Below, piece after piece: positions 44,646 to 53,171 of a stretch of 64,000 nt of DNA. How positions within the stretch are numbered: the stretch's first letter is position 1; the number at the start of each line of letters is the position of its first letter. The notes under the pieces are model-generated. The model was not told the origin of the DNA. It saw only the letters and a list, made by a program, of their open reading frames with translations, and did no database searches. Source of the stretch: Candidatus Nitrospira nitrosa (GTDB lineage: Bacteria; Nitrospirota; Nitrospiria; Nitrospirales; Nitrospiraceae); the NCBI RefSeq assembly GCF_001458735.1, contig NZ_CZQA01000001.1, positions 682,001-746,000 of the forward strand, in the 5' to 3' direction. The position numbers and the translations under genes are program-made.

Positions 44646-45076
44646 GACCAATATTGCGATGCTTTCATATAGCCGAAGAGCACATCACGCCTAGCCAGAA
44701 TCCCCACCAGCTTCTTATTGCGGACGACCGGCACCCGGGTCAGATAGCGGTCTTGGAACAGACCTGCCACCTGAGCAAGCGTTTGATCCTCCGTCACGGT
44801 TATGGGATGAGAGGACATGACCTCCGTCGCAAAGATCTTCCGAAGGTCACGCCCCTCGATCATCGCTTGCAAGAGATCATATTCCGTCACAATTCCCACC
44901 AAGGTGCCGTCCTCTTCCACAACGGGCAAACTTCCGTAGTTGCGATGGGTCATCAGATGGGCGATCGTGGACGCGTCGCTACGCGCTGCGCATCGTGTGA
45001 CGGCATCCTGCATCAACTGCCCGACGGTCACGGTCTTCGGATCGGTCGCCTGCATAAAAAATTCGGTTTGTCTCAT
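44642..45076 (-). CDS. Two-CBS-domain protein
   Basis: A 144-residue protein consisting of a tandem CBS pair: QDAVTRCAARSDASTIAHLM with SLPVVEEDGTLVGIVTEYDL, then SHPITVTEDQTLAQVAGLFQ with RVPVVRNKKLVGILARRDVL. Free-standing CBS pairs bind adenine nucleotides and regulate partners. It starts seven bases after the stop of a second CBS gene, forming an operon. Its stop codon abuts the dispersed repeat, so the last residues may have been altered by that insertion. Confidence 0.88.
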   Translation of the reverse strand: MRQTEFFMQATDPKTVTVGQLMQDAVTRCAARSDASTIAHLMTHRNYGSLPVVEEDGTLVGIVTEYDLLQAMIEGRDLRKIFATEVMSSHPITVTEDQTLAQVAGLFQDRYLTRVPVVRNKKLVGILARRDVLFGYMKASQYWS

Positions 45077-45083
45077 ATGCTCC

Positions 45084-45536
45084 TCACAGTTGTCGCTTGC
45101 CGCCTACGGCCATATAGGCTCGCAAGAGATCGCGCCGCGTGATGATCCCGATCAATTTCTCTTTGGCATTGACCACGGGCACGCGGATCAGATCGCTTGC
45201 ACGCAGTACGTGGACCATCGTTCCAAGCGTCGTCTCCGGTCGGACTGAGTAGGGGTTAGCCGTCATGATATCCTTCGCCGTCACGGTACTGAGATGATGC
45301 CGGTCATCCACCGCCGCGAGCAAATCATGTTCGCTGACGATGCCGGCAAGTTTGCGTCCATTCTCCACGACCGGCATAGCCCCAAACCCCTCGATCATGA
45401 GCGAGGCAATCATGTCCCCCTTCGCCTTCACGCGGACATACTGCACCTCCTTCTCCATAATCTGGCTCACAGTCATGGAGTCGAAGTCTTTGACTCTCAC
45501 TGTGGATTTCTTCTTCCCTTTCCGCTTCTTTTTCAT
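45084..45536 (-). CDS. Two-CBS-domain protein
   Basis: A 150-residue protein with a very basic N-terminus (MKKKRKGKKKSTVRV) and two CBS motifs (YVRVKAKGDMIASLM with GAMPVVENGRKLAGIVSEHD; ANPYSVRPETTLGTMVHVLR with RVPVVNAKEKLIGIITRRDL). AGGAGGGACA precedes the ATG at 45536, so it is preferred over an upstream start. The basic tail could contact RNA, DNA or membrane. It is transcribed away from the universal stress protein gene, sharing a 262-base divergent region. Confidence 0.88.
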   Translation of the reverse strand: MKKKRKGKKKSTVRVKDFDSMTVSQIMEKEVQYVRVKAKGDMIASLMIEGFGAMPVVENGRKLAGIVSEHDLLAAVDDRHHLSTVTAKDIMTANPYSVRPETTLGTMVHVLRASDLIRVPVVNAKEKLIGIITRRDLLRAYMAVGGKRQL

Positions 45537-45798
45537 TGTCCCTCCTGCATGGAAGTACCCTATGATCCGGTCTTCTCGGAGATGTCGTCTAACTGACGCC
45601 ATTCACCCCAGTTCCGTGATGGCGGCTGCGGCAAAACGCCTCAACACACCTCTCGGACTTAGAAATGTTTCCCTCCATATCCCCGGTAATTCGCCAATTC
45701 CTCTTCAGTCTTTTCCCATGCTACAGGCATATCAGATGCAGAACTGATACCCGAGACGATTTCTCCAAAATCACCGCCTACACGGAAAGGAACCAGTT

Positions 45799-46704
45799 AT
45801 GCGGATCTTATGCGCGGTCGATGGATCGGAACATTCGCAGTGGGGTGTCCAGGCGCTTGAGGCACTGGCCGGTCGAGAACCTGAGCATGTGGTACTTCTG
45901 CACATCGTCGACCAACCGGCGCTCCAGGCCGCCACGAATAAGAATCCCGTCGCCGCAAAACGTGCCCTTGCAGCGCTGGAGAAAGCCGGTTCCATCATGT
46001 TGCGGGATGCCGCACGAGCGGCTCGACTTGCTCTGGGCCAGGCAGCAACCAGACCGCGGACAAAACTCCAGACGATCCTCACGCATGGTCCGATTGCCCA
46101 TACCATTTCGCGAACAGCCAGGCGACTGAAGGCCGACCTCATCCTCATGGGATCGCGCGGCCTGCACGACATTCACGGATTCTTGCTTGGGAGTGTCTCT
46201 CGTCAGGTGGCCGCGACAGCTCCTTGTCCCCTGTTGGTCGTGAAACAACCGCTGACCACCCTGCTCCGCGTGGCCATCGCCGTGGACGACTCCAGACCAT
46301 CACGCGCTGCCACCCGGTTTCTTCGAACCCGCATCTTGCAGGAATCCGCCACCGTCACGATCCTAACCTCGGTGGAAAGTCCCGTAACGGACTTTGCAGC
46401 ACGCTATCTCTCCGAATCGCAACTGGCCGAATTGAAAGGACCTGTCATGGAAAGGGCCACCAGGTTGGTCAGTACCCTACGGGATGAGTTCATCAAAGAT
46501 AATTTATCGGTTGTCACTCAGGTCCACATGGACCATGTGATCGACACCATTGTGAAACATGTCGAGGCTAGCCATGACCAACTACTGGTGATCGGTTCTC
46601 GTGATTTGACGAAGAGCGAGCGACTCTATCTCGGCAGCGTATCCGAAAGTCTGCTGAGGCATGCCCCCTGTTCGGTACTGATCGTACGAGGCGCCCGTGC
46701 CTGA
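45799..46704 (+). CDS. Tandem universal stress protein
   Basis: A 301-residue protein made of two UspA domains. Domain 1 ends with LILMGSRGLHDIHGFLLGSV near residue 115 and domain 2 with LLVIGSRDLTKSERLYLGSV near residue 255. Both resemble the ATP-binding G-x2-G-x9-G(S/T) motif, domain 2 less well. AAAGGAACC precedes the ATG. The downstream P-type ATPase starts eight bases before the stop, so the two are tightly coupled. Confidence 0.9.
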   Translation: MRILCAVDGSEHSQWGVQALEALAGREPEHVVLLHIVDQPALQAATNKNPVAAKRALAALEKAGSIMLRDAARAARLALGQAATRPRTKLQTILTHGPIAHTISRTARRLKADLILMGSRGLHDIHGFLLGSVSRQVAATAPCPLLVVKQPLTTLLRVAIAVDDSRPSRAATRFLRTRILQESATVTILTSVESPVTDFAARYLSESQLAELKGPVMERATRLVSTLRDEFIKDNLSVVTQVHMDHVIDTIVKHVEASHDQLLVIGSRDLTKSERLYLGSVSESLLRHAPCSVLIVRGARA

Positions 46705-49504
46705 GCTCACCTATCAGGACATCCACAGCCTCTCGATTGAGGAGGTGCTGAAGCGGCTGGCAACCAGCACCGGTGGTCTGTCTTCCGATGAGGCTCACCG
46801 GCGACTGGCTCAATACGGACCGAATGCTCTGGTCGAGCCGGGACACTATTCATTGATTCGAGGGTTCCTCCACCAATTCACCCACTTCCTCGCCATTCTG
46901 CTCTGGATCGCTGCTGCTCTGTCCTTCACGGCAGAATTCATGAAGCCAGGCGAAGGGATGGCCACGCTCGGCTGGGCGATTCTCGGCGTCATCGTCATCA
47001 ACGCCATCTTTGCCTTCTTTCAGGAATACAAAGCGGAGCGCGCGGTGCATGCGCTACATCGCCTCCTCCCTGCCAGGGCATGGGTGCTGCGGAGCAATCA
47101 CCCGCACGACCTGTCCCGGAGCGAGATCGTACCGGGTGATGTGCTCCTGATTGAGGAGGGAGAACAAATCCCTGGGGACGCCAGGCTTATTGAAGCCACC
47201 GACATGCGAGTCGACCTGTCCTCTCTCACGGGCGAATCCCAACCCAAACGGCGAACAGCGGAGCCCGTGGCTGATGGACATCTCCTGGATATTCCCAATC
47301 TCGTCTTCGCCGGCACCCCCGTGCTCTCCGGCAGAGGCCGCGCGGTGGTCTTCGCCACCGGCATGCAGACGGAATTCGGCAAGATCGCCAGGCTCTCCAC
47401 GGGAATGGAGACCGGCCTCAGCCCTCTGCAGAAAGAAATCGTGAAGGTCACCCACGTGGTCGCGTTGCTGTCGCTCACGATGGGTGGAACCTTTTTTGCC
47501 ATCGGCATCTCCATGGGCTTGGGTTTCTGGGTCAGCGCCATCTTCGGGATCGGCATCATCGTGGCCAACGTGCCGGAAGGACTGCTCCCGACCGTGACGC
47601 TGGCCTTGGCGCTGGGCAGCCAGCGCATGGCCAAACGCCACGCGCTCATTAAGCAGCTGACCTCCGTGGAAACCTTGGGCTGCACGACCGTGATCTGTAC
47701 GGACAAAACGGGAACGCTGACCGAGAACCGGATGCGCGTGGCTCGTTTCTACATGGACCATCTCGACATCGAGGTGCAGGAAAGCTGTTTATTGATCGCC
47801 GGGCACGTGACCAGCGCCTCCGAAGCCGAGGAGTACGCACCGCTCTTCGATGCCATCATCCATTGCCACAACGCCAAGCGTGTGCGGAAAACCGGGGGGC
47901 GTCCCATCGTGACAGGGGATCCGACCGAAGTGGCCCTTGTCGAGTTCGCGCTGGATCACGGGCTGCTCCACCATGACCCATTGCCCAGGATGGGCGAGCT
48001 CCCGTTCGACGCGGATCGCAAGCGCATGACCACGCTCCATTGGCGTGAGGGCCAGCTCGTGGCGTTCGTGAAGGGAGCCCCGGAATCGTTGATGCCCCTC
48101 TGTAATCAAATACGCCATCAGGGTGTTTGCTCACCAATGAGTCAGGAAGACCGTCAGCGGATCATGGCGCAAAGCCGTAGCTTTGCGCAGCAAGCCTATC
48201 GAGTCCTGGCCGTGGCCATGCGTGACATTGAGCAAGGCATCGAGAAGCTGGACATCGAACAGGTGGAACAGAACCTGACCTTCCTCGGCCTTGTCGCCAT
48301 GATGGACCCTCCTCGCCATGAAGTACCGGAAGCCATTGCTCGCTGCCGCCAAGCCGGCGTCCGCGCCATCATGATCACCGGCGACCATCCCCTCACAGCT
48401 CTCGCCATCGCCCGCCAAATCGGACTGGCCCCGAAAGAGGTCGCCACCGAGCCGGGCAAATACTGTCCCGTCATCGAAGGGAACCAGGTCGAAACGATGA
48501 GCGACGACGCACTGCGTCAGCTCCTCAAGCCCAGCAATCCGGGCGAGCCCGAGCCGATTTTTTCGCGCATGGCTCCTCGGCACAAGATGCGGATTGTCTC
48601 CACATTGAAAGCAATGGGCGATGTGGTCGCAGTCACCGGTGACGGTGTCAACGACGCCCCGGCCATCAAAAAAGCCGATATCGGTATTGCGATGGGCCTC
48701 GCCGGAAGCGACGTGGCGAAAGAAACGGCGGACATGATCCTGCTTGACGACAACTTTGCCACCATCGTCAATGCCATTGAAGAAGGTCGTGCCGTCTATG
48801 CCAACATCCGAAAGTTTTCCACGTACGTGCTGGCGAGCAACGTGCCCGAAGTGGTCCCGTATCTGGCGTTCGGCTTATTCGGGATTCCACTCGCCCTCAC
48901 GGTCCCGCAAATCCTCGCCGTGGATCTGGGGACTGACATGGTTCCGGCCTTGGCGCTGGGTGCCGAAAAGCCAGACGCCGACATGATGGCACAGCCGCCG
49001 CGCCCTCGTACGGAACGGTTGATGAACCTTCCGCTCCTCCTGCACGCCTATGTCTTTTTAGGTCTGATCGAATCCGGAATCGCGATGGGTTCATTCTTTT
49101 TATTGCTCCTGACACAGGGGTGGACCTGGGGCACACCGCTCGATTGGTCCGATCCGCTCTACAAACAGGCAACCGCCGCCACCTTCTCCGCCATCGTTGT
49201 CGCCCAGATGGCAAATGTATTCGCTTGCCGCTCAGACCGCGTGTCGCTCGCTCGACTCGGCTGGTTTACCAATCCGTTGCTCCTCTGGGGAATCGCCATC
49301 GAACTCGTCGTCCTGGTATTCATTGTCTATAGCCCCTGGGGCAACGCGATCTTCGGAACCGGCCCTTTGCCTCTCTGGCTCTTTGGACCACTCGTGCTCG
49401 GTGCCCTCGCACTCTTGCTGGCGGAGGAGGGACGAAAGATAATCGTGAACCGACGTCATCGCAGTGCAAATACCGGAACGACTCAGATCGTGAGCCCATC
49501 ATGA
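46697..49504 (+). CDS. P-type cation ATPase, Na+/K+-ATPase-like (type II)
   Basis: A 935-residue pump starting at GTG within the stress-protein gene. The A-domain has SLTGESQPKRR, the phosphorylation site is CTDKTGTLTEN near residue 336, and the hinge is TGDGVNDAPAIKKADIG. Helix 4 reads NVPEGLLPTVTLALALGS and helix 6 reads QILAVDLGTDMVPALALG. Both resemble Na+/K+-ATPases more than PacL-type calcium pumps. The transported ion cannot be fixed from sequence. It overlaps the MacA-like relic by four bases (ATGA). Confidence 0.92.
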   Translation: MPELTYQDIHSLSIEEVLKRLATSTGGLSSDEAHRRLAQYGPNALVEPGHYSLIRGFLHQFTHFLAILLWIAAALSFTAEFMKPGEGMATLGWAILGVIVINAIFAFFQEYKAERAVHALHRLLPARAWVLRSNHPHDLSRSEIVPGDVLLIEEGEQIPGDARLIEATDMRVDLSSLTGESQPKRRTAEPVADGHLLDIPNLVFAGTPVLSGRGRAVVFATGMQTEFGKIARLSTGMETGLSPLQKEIVKVTHVVALLSLTMGGTFFAIGISMGLGFWVSAIFGIGIIVANVPEGLLPTVTLALALGSQRMAKRHALIKQLTSVETLGCTTVICTDKTGTLTENRMRVARFYMDHLDIEVQESCLLIAGHVTSASEAEEYAPLFDAIIHCHNAKRVRKTGGRPIVTGDPTEVALVEFALDHGLLHHDPLPRMGELPFDADRKRMTTLHWREGQLVAFVKGAPESLMPLCNQIRHQGVCSPMSQEDRQRIMAQSRSFAQQAYRVLAVAMRDIEQGIEKLDIEQVEQNLTFLGLVAMMDPPRHEVPEAIARCRQAGVRAIMITGDHPLTALAIARQIGLAPKEVATEPGKYCPVIEGNQVETMSDDALRQLLKPSNPGEPEPIFSRMAPRHKMRIVSTLKAMGDVVAVTGDGVNDAPAIKKADIGIAMGLAGSDVAKETADMILLDDNFATIVNAIEEGRAVYANIRKFSTYVLASNVPEVVPYLAFGLFGIPLALTVPQILAVDLGTDMVPALALGAEKPDADMMAQPPRPRTERLMNLPLLLHAYVFLGLIESGIAMGSFFLLLLTQGWTWGTPLDWSDPLYKQATAATFSAIVVAQMANVFACRSDRVSLARLGWFTNPLLLWGIAIELVVLVFIVYSPWGNAIFGTGPLPLWLFGPLVLGALALLLAEEGRKIIVNRRHRSANTGTTQIVSPS

Positions 49505-50616
49505 CCACTGATTCACAAAAACCCACTCGCCATCTCCCTGTGGATGAAATCATTCCCCACCCTGAGGCCTCGATACCAGAGCGGCGACATTCCAACCCGT
49601 CAGCGGTACAGGAATCGGTAACTGCTATTGTTCCATTTCCTGTTCGACCGAGTCGATTCCGTCTACCGTGGCTGATCGGCATCATGTTTATCGTGTTCAT
49701 GGGGGGAGGAGGAATATGGTACTGGTGGGCCTCCGGCACCCCTCCTATTCACTACAAGACAGTTCTGGTCGATCGAGGGCCAATCACAGCAATCGTGACC
49801 GCGACCGGCACAATCAATCCGGTCCTCTCTGTTCAGGTGGGCAGCCAAATTTCCGGTAAAGTTGCGCAACTGTTCGCTGACTTCAACTCCAAGGTTGTGA
49901 AGGGACAGGTCCTGGCGCAGATCGATCAAAAGCCCTTCAAGGCCCGCTTGAGCCAAGCACGTGCCGCCGTGAAAAGCGCTAAGGGGAACCTCAGCAAGTC
50001 CAAAGTCCTAACCACACAACGTAAGCAAGAGTTCGATCGCATGGCTGCGCTGCGACCACAGACCTTCGTCTCATAGGCCGATGCAGACCTCGCTGAGACG
50101 AACTATCGAGACGCGGCAGCCAACGTGGAGGTTCTGCAAATGCACCTGGATCTGGCCCAGGCAGCACTGGCATCAGCAGAATTGGATTTGGGCTACACTA
50201 CGATCTACTCACCAGTGAACGGCATCGTAGTTTCCCGAAATGGCGATGTCGGCCAAACCTTGGCCGCGGCTTTCCAGACACCGATTCTCTTTCTGAACAT
50301 TCTCATGGTTTCCGTCACGGAACGGACGCGAGAGATCAGCTTGCGGATGGCGGTGGGCGCAACGCGCACACACATCCTGCTGCAATTCCTCATGGAAGCC
50401 CTCATCATGACCGCCATTGGATGGACACTTGGTGTTGGGATAGGAATCTGGATCCCCCGGCTGCTCACGACCATGATCGGGTGGCCGACCATCATCAACA
50501 TCCAAGCTGTGCTCACCGCGTTTCTCTTCTCGCTCGTCGTCGGATTGGGTTTTGGCCTCTATCCGGCGAATAACGCATCCAAGCTAAACCCAATTGAAAC
50601 GCTGCGCTATGAATAA
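49501..50616 (+). pseudogene. MacA-MacB deletion fusion with nonsense codon
   Basis: The frame starts as a MacA/HlyD-type adaptor: a cytoplasmic tail, a helix near residues 58-76, TATGTINPVLSVQVGSQISG and VVKGQVLAQIDQKPF. A TAG at 50074-50076 interrupts it. The same frame then continues ADADLAETNYRDAAANVEVL up to TPILFLNI, and there passes directly into the C-terminal FtsX domain of MacB (VSVTERTREISLRMAVGATR, ending NPIETLRYE). The adaptor C-terminus and the MacB ATPase are deleted. The TAG looks like a CAG-to-TAG change. Confidence 0.85.
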
Positions 50617-53164
50617 TCGGGAGACAACTTTCTGGAGTATACCGCCGGGTGAACTCCTCACTCTCCTTCGATCAAGACCTGAGGGCCTTCGTACCGACGA
50701 GACCCACGAGCGTCAAGCCCAATACGCCTCTGCCCGGCTCAAGCCACACCGAAACAGGCGCGCCCTGTTCGCTTTGCTCTCGCAATTTCGTAGTCCGATT
50801 ATCGTGATCCTACTGTGTGCGGCAATTGTGTCTTTGTTCCTCGCGGATCGAACCGATGCGCTCATCATCCTGGCCATCATTCTCATCAGCGCGTTGCTGG
50901 GGTTTTGGCAGGAGCACGGTGCTGCAAAGGCGGTCGCCACATTGCTCTCACTCGTCCGGGTGAAGACCGCGGTCTGGCGAGATGGGCAACTCATCGAAGT
51001 GCCGAGTGAAGAGATTGTCCCGGGCGATGTCATTAATCTCTCAGCCGGGTCCAGTATTCCCGGCGACGGGCTCGTGATTGAATCAAAAGACCTGTTCGTC
51101 GATGAAGCCTTATTGACCGGCGAAACCTATCCTGCCGAGAAGTCTGTCTCGATCGTTTCTACCGCAGCCGTATTGAGCCAACGAACAAACACGATTTTCA
51201 TGGGCACGCACGTGGTCAGCGGACATGCCAAGGCTGTGATCGTGCACGTCGGGAAGGAAACAGAGTTTGGCCGCATCGCTTCTCACGTGATGCTTCGCCC
51301 TGCGGAGACAGAATTTGAACGTGGTATCAGGCGGTTCGGATATTTATTGCTTGAAGTGACGCTTCTCCTCGTATTCGCCATCTTCGCCATCAACGTCTAT
51401 CTCCATCGGCCGGTACTCGATTCGTTTCTATTTTCCATGGCTCTCGCCGTCGGTCTCACCCCCCAACTCCTTCCGGCCATCATCAGCGTGAATCTGGCTC
51501 ATGGCGCCAAACGCATGGCCCAACAGAAAGTGATCGTCAAACGCCTCGCGTCCATCGAAAATTTCGGAAGTATGAACGTCCTCTGCTCGGACAAGACCGG
51601 CACGCTCACCGAGGGCACCATGCGCTTTCATGCAGCCCTGAGCCTCGACGGCGCTGCCAGTGAGCGTGTGCTGTTTTATGGAGCCCTCAATGCCACATAC
51701 GAAACCGGCTTCATCAACCCTCTTGATGAAGCGATCCGGACGCAGTGCGTCCGCGACCTGTCCGAATACCGAAAGCTGGACGAAGTTCCCTATGACTTTC
51801 TCCGAAAGCGCCTTTCGATTCTTGTGGCCACCCCCACCACACACCTGCTGATTACCAAAGGGGCCGTGGAGCCCATGCTGACCATATGCACTCGCACGGA
51901 ACTGCCGGATGGATCGACGGTCCCCATGGAGTTTTGCCTCGCGAAAATCCGTCAGCAATTTCAGGATATGAACCGCCAAGGTCTCCGTACATTAGGGTTG
52001 GCGATTCGTGATATGGGCGAGACCCCTCACATTGGCAAGGAGCAGGAAGTCGAGATGACGTTTCTTGGGCTCTTGGTCTTTGTCGATCCGGTGAAACCCG
52101 ACATGGCTCAGACCATCGCGGCCTTACGGCAACTGGGCGTATCGCTCAAGATTATCACCGGCGATCACCATCTCGTGGCCACCCATGTCAGCGAACAGGT
52201 GGGCATGGACCACCAGCGCCTCTTGACCGGGTCGGAGCTTCGCCTGATGACCGATGAAGCGCTGAGTCAGCGGGTGAAGGACATTGATGTGTTTGCGGAA
52301 GTGGAACCGAATCAGAAGGATCGCATCATTCTGGCCTTGAAGCAATCCGGCAACGTGGTCGGCTATATCGGCGACGGGATCAACGATGCCCCCGCGCTCC
52401 ATTCGGCAGACGTGGGCATCTCCGTGGAAAGCGCCGTGGATGTGGCAAAAGACGCGGCAGACATTGTGCTCCTCGACAAGAATCTTTCGGTTCTGATCCA
52501 GGGCGTCCGTGAAGGGCGCACAACGTTTTCGAACACGTTGAAATACGTCTTCATGGCGACCAGCGCCAATTTCGGCAATATGTTCAGCATGGCCGGCGCC
52601 TCGCTGTTTCTGTCGTTTCTCCCGTTGCTGCCGAAGCAAATTCTTCTCGCGAACCTGCTCACCGATATTCCGGAGATGACGATCGCGACCGATACGGTTG
52701 ACCCTGAACTGATCGCCGAACCACAGCGCTGGGATATCGTCTTCATCCGCAGGTTCATGTTGACATTCGGACTCGTCAGTTCGGTGTTTGACTACCTGAC
52801 CTTCGGCGCACTGTTATGGATTCTTGACGCCTCACCGGAGGAGTTCCGGACAGGATGGTTCATCGAATCCATCATCTCCGCCTCGGCTATTGTGCTGGTT
52901 ATTCGCACCAGACGGGCATTCTTCTCCAGTACACCAGGACGCACCCTCACACTCGCCACCCTCGCCGTGGCTGCCGTCACATTGCTACTCCCCCTGCTCC
53001 CGATTGCTGTATCGCTCGGACTGACGCCGATGCCGCTGTCATTTCTCGTACTGTTAGGAACAATCCTGACCGGCTACGTCGTAACCGCCGAGATTATAAA
53101 GCGCCGCTTTTACGCCGCGCACGAGCTTCCAGGCAAGAGAAGAAGCGGCATAGGCAGGGTCTGA
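50609..53164 (+). CDS. P-type ATPase, MgtA-like (type IIIB)
   Basis: An 851-residue pump. Helix 4 reads VGLTPQLLPAIISVNLAHGA and is followed by KVIVKRLASIENFGSMNVLC, very like MgtA. The phosphorylation site is SDKTGTLTEG near residue 330 and the hinge is GDGINDAPALHSADVG. MgtA imports magnesium. The ATG at 50609 overlaps the last codons of the MacB-like remnant; an earlier start is less likely. It converges on the debranching enzyme gene with seven bases between the stops. Length is near that of MgtA. Confidence 0.9.
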   Translation: MNNRETTFWSIPPGELLTLLRSRPEGLRTDETHERQAQYASARLKPHRNRRALFALLSQFRSPIIVILLCAAIVSLFLADRTDALIILAIILISALLGFWQEHGAAKAVATLLSLVRVKTAVWRDGQLIEVPSEEIVPGDVINLSAGSSIPGDGLVIESKDLFVDEALLTGETYPAEKSVSIVSTAAVLSQRTNTIFMGTHVVSGHAKAVIVHVGKETEFGRIASHVMLRPAETEFERGIRRFGYLLLEVTLLLVFAIFAINVYLHRPVLDSFLFSMALAVGLTPQLLPAIISVNLAHGAKRMAQQKVIVKRLASIENFGSMNVLCSDKTGTLTEGTMRFHAALSLDGAASERVLFYGALNATYETGFINPLDEAIRTQCVRDLSEYRKLDEVPYDFLRKRLSILVATPTTHLLITKGAVEPMLTICTRTELPDGSTVPMEFCLAKIRQQFQDMNRQGLRTLGLAIRDMGETPHIGKEQEVEMTFLGLLVFVDPVKPDMAQTIAALRQLGVSLKIITGDHHLVATHVSEQVGMDHQRLLTGSELRLMTDEALSQRVKDIDVFAEVEPNQKDRIILALKQSGNVVGYIGDGINDAPALHSADVGISVESAVDVAKDAADIVLLDKNLSVLIQGVREGRTTFSNTLKYVFMATSANFGNMFSMAGASLFLSFLPLLPKQILLANLLTDIPEMTIATDTVDPELIAEPQRWDIVFIRRFMLTFGLVSSVFDYLTFGALLWILDASPEEFRTGWFIESIISASAIVLVIRTRRAFFSSTPGRTLTLATLAVAAVTLLLPLLPIAVSLGLTPMPLSFLVLLGTILTGYVVTAEIIKRRFYAAHELPGKRRSGIGRV

Positions 53165-53171
53165 TTCAGAT

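Noticed and set aside
47054-47761. Long minus-strand frames over the first P-type ATPase
   Set aside because: They are His/Gly/Arg-rich mirror frames of a well-supported gene.
50125-50616. Stand-alone FtsX-type permease gene starting at a GTG
   Set aside because: It is in frame with the MacA part before the TAG and begins within adaptor sequence, so it is the tail of a broken fusion.
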